Below, piece by piece: positions 46,730 to 59,500 of a stretch of 64,000 nucleotides of DNA; the stretch's first letter is position 1; every line of letters begins with the position of its first letter. The notes beneath the pieces are model-generated. The model had not been told where the DNA came from. It did not search any database and saw only the letters and a program-made list of their open reading frames with translations. The DNA lies in contig BQUP01000001.1 in NCBI GenBank assembly GCA_022835595.1, positions 1,550,001 through 1,614,000 on the forward strand, in the 5' to 3' direction. Origin of the DNA: Cystobasidium ongulense. Lineage: Eukaryota > Basidiomycota > Cystobasidiomycetes > Cystobasidiales > Cystobasidiaceae. A program made the position numbers and the translations under genes.

Positions 46730-49700
46730 ATGAATCACAATCCTTCTCCGATGAGCCAGCAAGATCAGCTGCGTGAGAGGCACGTTCAGGTTCAGAATGA
46801 CGACCAGCTCAGTGTAGAAGCCAGAGCTTCGAGTGTCATTGGGCCCATTGAGATTACTGCCGACACCATCGATGCTGCTTCTGTATCTGGAGAAGCTGCA
46901 ACTCCACCACCTGCGGTAGCTCGCATTACAGAGGACAAGCCTGCTGTATCGGAAGATGATGCTCAAGGCTCAAACCAACAGCGTGCATGCGACGAGGCAG
47001 CACTGCAAGACGTTGAGACGATAGACCTGCCTCAAGAAGACGCAGTAAGTCAGCTTTCCCTAGCTTCGTATCGCTGTAAATGCTTACTTGTTGATTGTTC
47101 CATCACCGCCTTAAGCCTTTTGAAACCGCCACCGAACAACAGAAAGACCAAGATGATTCTTCCTCACTGTCAGAACTTGAAATACAGGAACCTGCAATAC
47201 CTTGTCAAGATAGGATTCCTGAAGAAACGCAACCTAATGGATCTGACGTAGATGAAGAAGGCAATACGCGTTCTTCGTCGGAGGATGCTATTGTTCAGGA
47301 TTCACAGCCTGTTTATCAAGGAAGACCCATTGGCTCTAGCTCTCCTGTTGACGTGCCCTATCAGAATGATACACTAGAACACTCAAACCCAGCCAATCAA
47401 GCAGTGGGACCGTCAGCTGAATTTGAGCGAGAGATTTCACAGAACCTTGCAACCGAGAACGAGGTCATTGGTGAAATACACGACACACTCGCACGAGAGG
47501 ATGCGAGTGTGCCATCGAAAGATCTTCCACAAAAACAGGCAGTCATAGAAGATGATGCGTACGGGCTCCCCTCCTCCAGCCCAGAAGCAAATCACGCGGA
47601 ACAGACGGATGAGGAAGCTCTTTCTACGTTACTTGTGCCAGTTCCTACAAACTCAACGGAAACTCACGCAGGCCACAAAACTTCGAAGGAAAGCCTAGTC
47701 AGCGATCAAGAAGGCTCATTGAATGAAGCAGATGCCAACGGTGTAAACGAAAACGCGGCGACAGTACATGCGCAAGGAATACAGTCAGAAACAATGCAGC
47801 ATGAGTCAAATGTGGAGAAACAGTCACCTCGTCACCTCGAAAATGAGGTTCCAGACTCGTCTCGTTCCTTTGATGCCAGAATTGATGAGGCACAGCATTG
47901 TCAACAATTGGAATGTGAGGCTGCGGTTGAGTTATACATTTCTACGCATGCGGCTGCAGAAACTTCTGAGCTAGCCAGTAGGTGTATGGAGATGGACATA
48001 GAAATGGGGACACCATCTTTGCTTCGTGAGGAGCAGCCAGAAGAAGAACAGCCATCAAAACAGAATGATGCACCACGTCGGGATAATCTGAAGAGCTTTG
48101 GCAGCCAACCGACTGTCTTGAAGTTAGAAATGAACACCAACATTGCCGCAACCGACGAATCCCAGTTTCCGACGGATACATCGTCAGACTGCTTCATAGG
48201 CGCAGTGGATGAACAAAATCGCTTTCCACGTTCTGATGCCGGTCTCCCCACTTCACTTGATTTTCCAATTCTCAAAATCAGGAGCGGCCGCGAAAGCGAG
48301 GGTGCAATACCTCAGGATTCAATGACAGCTGTCCTAACAGAGGGGGGCAAAATAGATCCTGTGGAAACAGACGGAAGTGGTGAACTCGAGGAAATAAATC
48401 AATCAGCCCAGGATAGGCAAGATATTCGCGATACAACTGCACAACCGGGCTCATCGGATGTGCCTGTGGTTGGCTCGGTAAGCCAGAGCTCCGAGGACAC
48501 TGCCGAGGATGTGGGAAATACAGTCTCGACAGCCAGAACCACCGGCCTGGCGGGACCTTCCACAAGAGGGCCTTTAGCACATGACACACCGTTGAAGCGC
48601 GCCGCACAGCCTGTTGACAGCTCTTCGACCCCTTCAAGCGTTTCGAGACTGCACAGCACGAAAGGACAGACTTATGTCGGAGGAATGCTAGCCTCTAATA
48701 AGGCGATGAGACCCTTCCGATCTCCTATGATTGCGCGCAAGGAAGGAACGCCGGTCGATGGATTTGCCAACCGAGGTGACTCTGCTGCACAGTCTTTGAC
48801 ACCTTCGAAGCCGTCGAATGGAAATGGTATCAAGGCTCCTGCCGGGCGAAAATCTATGCTCTCCTCCTCCACCATGTCTCCTGGCATGAACGCGTCATCT
48901 CCTAGTACCTCGTCTGCTCGAGCGCCAACGAAGATTTTGCTTCCATCCATGAAAACTGGCATAGCAGGCAACGTTGCACTCAACAAACCTTTCAAGTCCC
49001 TCTTCTCAAAATCTACAGGGGAACAAGCAATTGCTGGTGATTCAAGTGCTGAAGCCGCGCCTGAGATGACAGATATCAACGGCAAGCCAATGTCGATTTT
49101 CCAGCTTTCAACATCCCTCCATAAGCTTGAAAGACGCTTAGCGTTGCTGAAAGATGCGAAACGTCACCGTATAGCACGCGAAAGAGAATTAGACAGTGCA
49201 GATAACACGGATCATATCAGAGAATTAAGTACGAAGTGGCTGGAAAAGGGCAGAGAAGCAGCTGAGTTACTCTGGGAGCTTGTGAAGGACAATATGGAGA
49301 CTCAAGAGAATAATCAACACGGTGACAGTGGATTTGGAGGAGGGTTCGGTAACGATACGAATCAATACAATTGGGGCTGGGACACATCTGAAGAGCCGGC
49401 AAAAGCAAAGAGTGGCAGACTACGGCGACAACACGAAAGAACGAGCTGGCAAGCGACAAATACGGTCGAGCGACTCAGGGAGACAGTCTCGATAGCTATT
49501 GATGAACTACCGGAAGACGAGAGACAGGCGTTATATAGAGAAACTGAGGCGGAAGGTAGTTTGCCTGAACTCGATCCAAACATGATTCTCGTAAAATCAC
49601 GAAGGAAAAGATCACTCGCTGGAGGTCGTGATAGATCAAGCAAGAAAGCTAGACTCGATTCTGATGCTGATGCCGCCGATAACAACGACAAGCAAGACAA

Positions 49701-50061
49701 CACGAATGATGAAGTCGACTCTACTTTAGATTCAGGATCAGAAGAACCCCGCAGTCAGCATGGAGAAGCAGAAGACAATGATGCGCTTTCCGATACTGCT
49801 CACGAGGAAGAGGAGAAACAGCCTAACTCGCCGGACGGAGAAGAAGACGAAGAAATGGATGGAGAGGAGGATCCAAATGGACGTGGCATGGCCAAAATGC
49901 TGATGTCATGTGGTATTGAGTGAGTAGCCACTCTGACTAAGTTATGCTAAATCTCTTGTTGCTGATGGCTGGCTTTTGTCTTGGATCTCGCCAACAGCAC
50001 CAAAACCTTTGGATGGGACGCTGGTAAAGAGGAATGGGATGAGCTGAACGGCCAAACCTAG
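46730..50061 (+). CDS. SFR1: SFR1/MEI5-like recombination mediator, greatly extended
   Basis: Three exons (46730-47044, 47116-49919, 49998-50061) join in frame into 1,060 residues. The first ~600 are acidic, disordered and Ser/Glu/Gln-rich. From about residue 620 the signature of fungal Sfr1/Mei5 begins: TPLKRAAQP, a Lys/Arg-Pro-Phe motif MRPFRSPMI, then a coiled coil (SIFQLSTSLHKLERRLALLK, then DHIRELSTKWLEKGREAAEL and LWELVKDN). The conserved C-terminal end is MAKMLMSCGI|DTKTFGWDAGKEEWDEL. Sfr1 pairs with Swi5 to stabilise Rad51/Dmc1 filaments. The identification rests on the RPFxSP motif, the coiled coil and the W..A...AAELL helix. S. pombe Sfr1 is about 300 residues, so this protein is over three times longer. 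An alternative is an unrelated coiled-coil nuclear protein. Confidence 0.65.
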
Positions 50062-50311
50062 GGGCCAGGTAGAAATTGTCGTCAGCAAAGGACAGGACTC
50101 GACTGAAAAGCATTGTAGCATAGGGAAGTAGGATAAAATGCTGATTTGAATTGTCTAAGAATTGCTACTGCTCTGTATCATTAGGTCCAATTACAATACT
50201 ACAATGGAGGTTTCCATTAACGTTAATTGCATGACTTACGTTGCCGTCTAAACCCTGATTCGAAAGATAAATTGCGGTGGTAAGCTTTATTATACATCGT
50301 TCTAACCCTGT
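50062..50311. other. Convergent spacer
   Basis: A 250-base gap between the 3' ends of the SFR1-like gene and the NIPA gene. No gene was seen. Confidence 0.4.
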
Positions 50312-52931
50312 TTATGCCTGCGAGCTACCTGCATCATCATCCGCTGGAGAATGCCAAGGTAGATATTTCGAGATGCTACTACCTTTTCTGCTAGCCTTGT
50401 TCATTGGCGACGCACTATCCTGACTTGGCTCTCTATTCAGCGTTAGATCAGTGGCGCTCGCGCTCGATTTTTTCGTGATGCTCGCCACTGATCCAGCTCG
50501 CGTCCTACCATGCCGAGGACTAGTAGGGCTCGTCACGGTGGCAAAGAAATCGGAATGAAGTACAGGCGCCTCTGCGAATGGATCAGCAGTTCCGACGTAG
50601 TATTCGCCTGCTAGAGATCTTTTCCTTCTGTGCCGGTGTGAAAGCATTGCATCTCTTTCGCGGGTACTCGACGAGGTGGCTGCAGCTTCCGCCTCCGCTC
50701 CTGTCGTAGGTTCACTCGTTGATCTATTGAGCTGCTCCGATGGTCTACTTAAAGAGGCTTGTCGACCTTTATGAGCCGGTGCACCCCCCAGAATAGGTGA
50801 GGGGAACCCAAAGTCGTCGGATCGGGTGTGGGAATGCCTGACACCAGGTGTCGAAAGTGGTGAAGTTGCACCAGAGGAAGCAGTAGACGAGCGAAGTTGT
50901 GAGGGCATAGCCACCATTGTATTGCGACGAGCGTGATGAGCGTGATGATGTTGCGGTCGAATGGCAAAACCGGGTGAGGAAGCTGAGATACCAATACTAA
51001 AGCCTCGAGGTGGGCCAGCTTGATCCGTCAAGAAAGCTTGATATAATGAGGCAATACGAGTTTTGAGGTCTCCAAACGTTTCCTCCTTATGCGATTGCAT
51101 GCCTGCTCTGGCTTCTTCCTCCTCCTCATCTTCTTCATAGTCTCCACCAGCCTCCACATCAAAGCTGTCTCTAGAGTTTCTTCGCCGCGAAGGTAAGAAA
51201 GCACTTTCTTCATCAGAACTACATTCGTCCAGATCGATATCCTCCGTCACTTCCTCCGCTGGTGATTTTATGCTGACTATCCAGACACCTGCAAGCAAAA
51301 TTGCGATGCCCAGCGACATGAGGCCGTCCTGTAGAGGAGTAAGCCGGTTCCATTGATCGTAGTACATCAGACCGTTGAAGATGGATGATAGGTTGTAGAA
51401 GCAGAATGCGAGCGGGCAGATGAGTGTTGGCCCGACAAGACGAAGTGATTTGTTGAGGTAGAACAGCTGTAAAGTAATGGACCTCAATATTCATTCATTA
51501 TGACAGGCAATCTGTCAACAAGGAGTGAGTTCACTTACCTGCAATAAAGCACAGACAAGCAAGGCAAGCACGATCATCCAACTTTCCCATCTTTTAAACT
51601 GATTCTGCCCTACGACTGTAAGGATCAACAACTCAACGCCGGTCTTAGCGAAGAGTAAGCACAATCCCGACATTGTACCACTAGCACTTCCATAAGCAAT
51701 CCCCAACCACAACCTGATTTTCTCGACTTTATCATTACTGTAACGTTGTTGGATTGTTGAATTGGTTGATATACTGGCAAGTTTTCTAAAACCTCGTTTC
51801 TGTTGGGATGTTTTTGTTTCGCTTGCTGTTGTTGGCGATGTTCCAAAAGTACGGTATTTCGTTTGGCCGAAACTTACGTGTCGAGATGTACGTGATGTTG
51901 GAGGGGTTGCGCTTTTGTGCAGTTGCGAAGCGGCAGAAGCCATAGTAGTCGTTATCCCAGGCACAGAAGCTTGAGGGGCTGGTCCTTGAGAAGTGTCTGT
52001 TGTATGTACTAGCAAAGATGGCGGAGTTGACCATCTTCTGGCTTTACGGCCGTTCTTGGCGGACTTGTTGTTGACTTTGCTAGACGCGACAGATGAGGGT
52101 GGCGTTTCGGCTTCTTCATCGGATTCGTTATCCTCGTCATCACCATATTCATCTGGGGAGGTAGGCAAGGCAATATAGACGTCTTCCAGTTTCTTCTCAA
52201 GGGAGTGCTCGGTACAATGGGCTGCACACAGAACCGCCACCAGTAGAACAAACTGTAGGACCATCCATACTATAAAGCTCGGTCGGTTGTACAGCTGGAT
52301 GAGTTCCTCAAGAGTGTGTGTCTTCTCTGGGACTACGCCGAATATTGCTATGAGGACAGCACCCCCAGCTATGAGTATTGTACCTGTGGTATGGTTGCAA
52401 AACAATCAGATGTAGAACACGCATGCATGACAAGCACGTCGCCAGCGAAAGCAGTCTCACCAAAGATGAGGTATCTCGAGAACACGTCTCCGAGCAGTAT
52501 GCGAGCAAAGAAAGCGTTCCAGAGCAGAGAGACTGCGCCTAATGGAGCGAGCAGGGTGATAGAGAGCGCGCCGATCTGAAATACACTGCCGAGGACGTTC
52601 GAGGTGATGAAGATGGCGAATCCAAGAAACCAGAGCCTGGATGAAGGGTTGTACACGGATCAGCATGTTGCGCTCCAAGGCAGGCTTGCTTCCCTGCTAT
52701 TCCAGACTGGTCAGCAACTTACGGTCGCTGAAAGTCTCTCTTTCTCGAGTGGACAGGCTGCCTTTCGTTCTGCAGATGGCTCTTTCGCTGGATGGTGAGG
52801 CCTAGCGAGGACAGCCAGCTGGCACCCAGAGCAACGACGACGCCGACTGCCACGGAGAGTTGAGGTGCCTCTGGTGCAGGAGCGCCGTCGCCGACTGCGG
52901 CTGTGGCCACGTCGAGGAGAGCTTGATCCAT
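50312..52931 (-). CDS. NIPA-family (DUF803) magnesium transporter with large cytosolic loops
   Basis: Four main exons. The ATG at 52931 starts MDQALLDVATAAVGDG; then comes the first NIPA helix, LSVAVGVVVALGASWLSSLG, followed by LTIQRKSHLQ. The second exon has LWFLGFAIFITSNVLGSVFQ and APLGAVSLLWNAFFARILLG, the family's PLGALS...NA...A signature. The third has GTILIAGGAVLIAIFGVVPE, a ~150-residue Ser/Thr-rich loop, then LWLGIAYGSASGTMSGLCLL. The fourth has LRLVGPTLICPLAFCFYNLS, a final helix ILLAGVWIVSIKS, and a ~300-residue disordered tail with an acidic EEDEEEEE patch and many SP sites. NIPA proteins move Mg2+ across the plasma or endosomal membrane. The loop and tail are much longer than in animal NIPAs but are common in basidiomycetes. 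Confidence 0.85.
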
Positions 52932-53547
52932 CGTCGGAGAGAGGTTGTATGGTCGAGAGCTCGCTCCTACGACTCAAAGCTGTATAGGTGGTTGCTGAGC
53001 ATTGAAGTCTTGAAAGTCGCTACTTGGCCATGTCCGTCTAGAGCTTCAAGTCGTGGTGACAGCAAGAGCGCGGAAGGCAACTGCAGTCAAGGCAATGCAA
53101 GGTGCAAGCAGAGCGACAGCTGCGGGATACACGGCATCGGCGATGGATGGGTTCAAGCATCCTGCAAATATCCACAAGGTGTTCTAAGGTTCTTGGGTCA
53201 TGCAACGATATCTGTTACCTGTTTGTTATTGCATTGCTCCTGCGACGCGTAAACAGCAGGCGCGCACTAGCTAGACAGGACATGGTAGAAACTACAGACA
53301 GCAGGCAGCCCATTTCAGCCCATCCAGAGCAACACAGATGGCATTGTCAAGGCAGGCTGCTTCAGGTACTGTCGGAAGAGAACTGCCAGCTTTGGCGATG
53401 GTGCGTTACAAAGGCACGTGCCAGACTTCAGACTATAGCAGATCAATACAATTCGTCAAGCATCCTTTGCTAGGGATATATGTTCGTGTTTCTCTTGGCT
53501 ATATTCCTATCGTTGCGTATGATAGCACTATTTACATTTGCGTATGT
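52932..53547. other. 616-base spacer, no supported gene
   Basis: This lies between the NIPA start and the 3' end of the CNH gene, both on the minus strand. It should contain the NIPA promoter. Plus-strand frames at 52860-53580 are short and without domains. Confidence 0.4.
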
Positions 53548-56500
53548 CTAATTAAAGGTATATCCCACTGCTCCCAGTGAGTAAATAGCGACATTACTTC
53601 CAACACTTTCAGCAAAGAAGGCACACTGTCCTGCTTTAGCAAGGTACGCCACGTCTCTCACATAAAGCAGTTCGTCAGGTATTTCTTTGCCAGAGGATCG
53701 CATCTTGGTCATAGTCAAGCTCTTTTGCTGCTTCTTGAATGCTTCGTAGGGAATGACTTCGATACTGTGCGATTGGGTTGGATGACCTAATTCGATAACT
53801 CGCACACTTGTAGGGCCAAAAGCTGCAACGCAAACTCGACTCTTGTCTTCCGAGGTGAGGAGAACCTCCATCCGCGAAAAGTGATCCAATCCTTCATATT
53901 TCCTGCCCGCACAAGATCATGTTTCGATAGGTCAGCCTTAGGCATAAATCACTACAGGATCAAACGGGAAGCTTACTCCGGAAGCTCGAGTGTATCCTCG
54001 TTTGGTCCAAGCCACGAAATAGCCTGTCGAACAACAGATCTTCCATCTCCGTCCTAGTAACAGCGTAAAAGGGACCCATTAGCTTGCATCTCACTTGAAC
54101 GAGCTCATTCCGAGAGCTCACGACAATCCCAGTGGAGTATTTGCCTTTACTGACAAAGAATAACCCTGGCGGACCAGCATTTCGAGCCGAAGGATTGGCC
54201 AACAGCGAGACGGGGCTCAATAGAGGTGATGTATGACTCTGCGGCTGCTGGTGATCCATTGACGACCTCCAGTCCGGCGTGAGGTGCGTCGCTGATGGGA
54301 ACATGTATCTCGAAGCTGATCCCGATGATGGCGTGACTGGCCTGCTTAATTCGGGTGTAGACTGTATATGCTGATCTGGGGAAGTCTTCGGATCGGATAT
54401 GATACCGATCCTTGACATTGACGAGGAAGCGATAGGTAGCTGGCTGTTGATGAACATGCCGCTCATAGCCTCAGGATTTGGTGAGCTAGATAAGACGCTT
54501 TCATATGTTGGGGGTATAGTGTACGAAGAAGCGAGGACCGAAGGTGGAATATGGGGTAAGTACTCTAGCTGTTGAAATGTTGTATATGGTAAGACTGGTG
54601 TGCTTGGCTGTTGTGCATCGACCAGTTGCCCCGACGCAGCCGCTGCGACTGTACTGGCTATGTTATCGTCTGCCTCCTCCGTTCTTCTGGATCCTGGGGT
54701 ACGCCCAATTGTGGTTTCGACGACCCTCCCAATCTCTGCTGCAGGCTCTAAAGCCAACTCGACTGGACGTTCGGAATTAGGTGTTTCTTCGGTGGCAGTG
54801 ACCGCATCCTGAGACAGCACAGCAGACGCAGAGGGCGGTTCTATCTCTGGTGCCTCTTCTCCGGAATTAGGCGAGCTTTCAGGCTCTTCAATGTTCGGAA
54901 GAGGCTCCTCTGCAGAAACTCCGGAGACCTCCCTTGAGCGAGGCAGGCGAGTAACGGGAGTGAGAGGTGACGAAGGAGGTTGAGATGTATCTATGCCATC
55001 AAGTGCACCAGCTTGTCGCAACAGGCGTTCCCTTTCCCGGCGTGCTTGTCGACGTTCATTGCGCTGTATGCCTACTTCTCGCACGCGAACGGTAGAGGGC
55101 TCTAGTGCGAAAATGGCGGAGTCATAGATGAGGTAAAGATCGAGTAGATCATCTCCTTGAAGCTGAAATTCAATGCTGAAATTTTTTCAAAGTTCCATCA
55201 GCTTGGTTCTGGATGCTCAGCCGCTAAGACAACTTACGTCCGAGGGGTCTCGGGCAAAACAAAAGTTCTATTCAGGGACAATGAGACATTCTTTGCGCCC
55301 TATCGGTCAAATGTTCAGTGTGTGACAAGCTGAATGGCCACGACTGGCAAACTCTCACTCACTGTGAACAGCTCTATCCGTTCTCCTTGATCTCCACATA
55401 GCACAGCCAAGTAGGTCTTTTTCCCAGTCTCGCTAGCTCGGATAAATCTGCTCCCCTTTGTTCTAGCCAGTTTGACATATTCAAGATTACCAGAGACTGC
55501 GTCTTTTTGCAACCCAGTATTACTCCTTGATCCGGTGCTCATTCCACTGTACGTCAAGCCCGAGAGTGCATTGACAGTTGAAGCGACACTGGTTAGATCG
55601 CCATTGGGCCTTGATCGCGTAGCTTGCTGTGTAAACATAATAGTTGTGCCATCTGGATCCGTAGAGCCACTCGTGATCTGGTGTTGCATATCAGGCGTGA
55701 GATTTCCGAATGGAGCACTTTCTTCGTCCGCGAAAAGGCCGGAGCGAGGTGGTTTTAGAATGGGTGGCTGTGTGCCAGTTGTAACAGAGGTTGTCACAGA
55801 CGTGACTATGTGTCTCTGTGACAGTGCTGCTGCAGCCGTTGAGGTACTTGAGCGTGCTGGGCCTGACTCTACTGATGCAGGAGCTTCCAAGATCTGTGAA
55901 GCTGCCTGTCCAGCGTCCAATACATCCGACTGCATAGGAGAGCTTCTGAGACCAGAAAGTAATGACCACCGATTCCTTCGATTCCGAATAGCTGAGGCAG
56001 TTTCCCTAGTAGGCGCCTCCGCCGATGCAATTGATGAAGGCCTTGGCTCTGCAATAGCAGTATCGTCTTCGCTTCCGAGCACTGGCGAGTCATTATCATC
56101 AGACTGAGTACCTATCCTGCTATTTGCCAACATCTCCTGTAATGACATGCCAGGAGTCATTTGTTGTGATTCTACCTCAGAGATGAAATTACGAATGGCC
56201 GGACTACGAGGTTGCATCGATCTTCGCTTGCGGGTTTTATCGGCGAAGGAATCAATAGGCGCAGGTGTCGTAACTGATACTGGCACTGGCACGACTTCGT
56301 CAGCAGGCAGAATAAAATTGCCTCCTCTATGTAGCGTTGCACCATCTGAGCGTGTCCTTATACGAGTAGAAGGATCATCTTGAGACTCGCATGACGAGAT
56401 ACGTGACTGGACTGCATTCTGCGGAAGAGTGGCTGAGGCAGACCGCAAAGCTGGAGGTGGTGCTGAACGAGTTGATATATTACTTCGCATGGACGCTGAG

Positions 56501-59500
56501 GAACGGTTCAAACCTTTCCGTAATTTTCGATTTTGAACTTGACGGCCGGACGACGATTGAAAAGCTCCAGCACTTGAAGCGAATGTACTCGGCATAGCTG
56601 GAACATCAGGCGGACCATCGCGAAGCAGATCCATCAGGTTATTGCGAGCGTCTATTTGAGATTGATCCCGTTTGGGCGTCGTAGGCTCTCGAGGTGTAAA
56701 CTTAGGTTTCGGACATTCGCCAGCCGTCGAACGGCATGAAGGTGCTCTAACATGAAGGGATGATCTCGTTACTAGGCTTTCTTTTCTGTCGACCTGTGCC
56801 ATCTCAGGAACACTAGCTGATGTGGCTGCTCTTTGTAGCGTCGGAGCGGTAGCTCGCTTAATATTTGATGTGGAAGGAGCTGGATTCGAGGGACCTTCAT
56901 TCAAGAAATCCGCCAGATCCGCCAAGGCACTATGAGAAGATTGCGCAACAGCAGAACGTGCCACAAATCGGCTCGTACTATTACTCATACTCGTAGATCG
57001 CGCCAAGCCCGGTGCTACAGATGAAGAGATGGGAGGTATAGGCTCTGAAACTGCCTCTCGTGGTAAAGTAGTTGACGTAGAAGTTGGCGCAGGATGTTCG
57101 GGTTCTGACTCTCGCAATATATCAGCTAGGGAAACGCGCCTATTCTTCATAGCCTGACGTTGTTTCTGATCCTCTTCGCCCGTAGACCTTGGTGAAACTG
57201 CTGCAGATGCTATGGGAGCCGTTGAAGCATTCTCTTGATCTTCTCCTTCTGATTCATCCAGTTCCGTTCGAATACGAGCAGATCTGGGGGTCATTCTCGT
57301 TCTATTCGAATATCCGGATGTATTGCTAGGAGATCTCATTCTATTTCCAGAAGACAATGTTGAAGAATTACTTGCGTATCTCTCTGGTAATGGAGGCACA
57401 GCTGGTATCGTTTCGCCCCAAGAAGCGACAGGATGAGGAGGAAATGGTATCCAGATGGAGTAGTAGTAGTCGTAGGACTATGATCACTTTCGAATGAATC
57501 AGGAGCATCTATCCATTCATAACTTTCTTCATCCTCATCTCCAACGTTATCACCCTCAGTTTCACCAGAGAGATATCTAGGTATATGTTGTTCAGAGGTA
57601 ACTTGTCCCATATCTGCCAGTTGAGCAGTTGAACCTCTTCTCGTAATAGTAGTAGAAGTAAAAGCTATATTTTCAATATTACCATTTATAAAAGTTGAAA
57701 CTGATGGACTTGTAGGTACTATAGTAGCTACTGAAGCTCTTCTACGTCCTGTTGAGGTTGTATAGCTACTTGAGGAAGAAGAAGAGTGTTGAAAAGTGTC
57801 TTGCGTAACGGTAGCAGCCGATCCACGCCTCGATACATTCCTCGAACTCAAGCTGGAGAGATCCCCAGCCTGAACGGCCGGCATGGTGGATCCAAGTGAT
57901 GGTCTTCGTAAAGTTTCACGCGATTTCGCACGCCGCATTGCCGAACGAGGGGAGGAAGCTACATGCTCGCGGGGCGGTTGTGAAGCGCGTCGCGTAAAGA
58001 ATGACGAAGAGGGTGAAGAAGAGGTCAATCTAGGAGAATTACAAGATGAAGCTAGATCACTTTCTGATCCATTCGGCCTTCTACGTCTTCCTGGACTGTG
58101 TGATCCGCTTGATATAGAAGGAGATTGCTGATACGGTGATGGAGTACTGATACTGCTAGCGCCAGATGTTGAAGAACCAGGTAAAGCAGGCGAAGAATTC
58201 GCAATAGAAGAAAAAGACGAAGAATCAAGTGGGGATATTGCTAGATTATGACTATGAGAATGATCATAAGTTGGTGGAGGTGAAACTTGCCTTTGCATTT
58301 GCGTTTGAGTTTGTATATTAGAAAGAGCTCCATTTGTGGTAGATAAAGCTGGTAAAGCTCTCCCCTTTCCTTTAGCATCACCAAGATTACTCCCTTTCTT
58401 CATCGGTGGTAAACTAAGTCCTAATCCTTTATTCATCATCGTCGAAGAAGAAGAAGCATTAAAAGAAGAGGGAGAATTATTCCTATCAACTAAATCCTTC
58501 ATTTTCTTTTCGATTAATTTCCGTAAATTATCTAGATTATAAACTCTAACATGATCATTACGTCCTGCAATTGCTAATAAAACGTTACTTCTTTCATTCA
58601 GTATTATTAATTGTTTAAATTTGGTTTTCTTAATCAATGAAATCGGTTTTCTAACTTTTCTATTTGAATTTGATGGATTGCTTTCTTCTGATCCACCACC
58701 ACCATTGCTGCTTGCATTGTTATCGCTTGTCGGATTGCGTTGAACATACGAAGTAGATGAAGAAGGACCCTCATCCAAATTAATATAACTCGAGCTAAAA
58801 CGTTCCGAGATAGAACTTGAAACACCATGAAATAAACCCGATTTGATAGATTTATTCCCTTCTCTATGCAAAGGTAGGAAATCTAATCCTAAAGTAGTAC
58901 CAATAAGTAAATATTTCTCATCTAATATTGCGCCACATAAAGGTTGACCTAATCTTGAAATTGACATTTGTGGTGATATTTGGTTTAATGCCAATCCAAA
59001 TATACTCAAGGGTGGTGTTATTACTGCTGGAGAAGGGATTGATGATGTACTTTTATCTTTGCCCGTACTGCCATTTGGAAGGGAGGAAGAACTATTATTC
59101 GAAGAGGCAGGAAGTAATGGCATACTGCTTAATCGTGTACCATTGTTTGAACCACTAAAAAATCTAGTAGGAGTAGGTGATCTCCTCAAATTCTCCTGAG
59201 CTCCTTCAAATCCCTGGCTGTTGTTCGCAGCAGCAGGAGTGGATGATAATGATGGACTAGCGAAATGACGGGATAAATACCTCGCAGCTCTGGATGAGGG
59301 TGTTTGATTTCCACTTTGTTGATACAAGGAAGAAGGTGAAGGTGAAACTGCTCTTTCGAGTGGTAATGATGGTGGATTATCAATATAAGCTCTTGTTGCA
59401 GTTGAGAATACAGAATCATTAGGTAATGGAGCCAATGGTCCTAGTGAGCTCGATGATCTTCTCATTGCTTCAACACGAGTTGCTTTATTATCCGGTTGCA

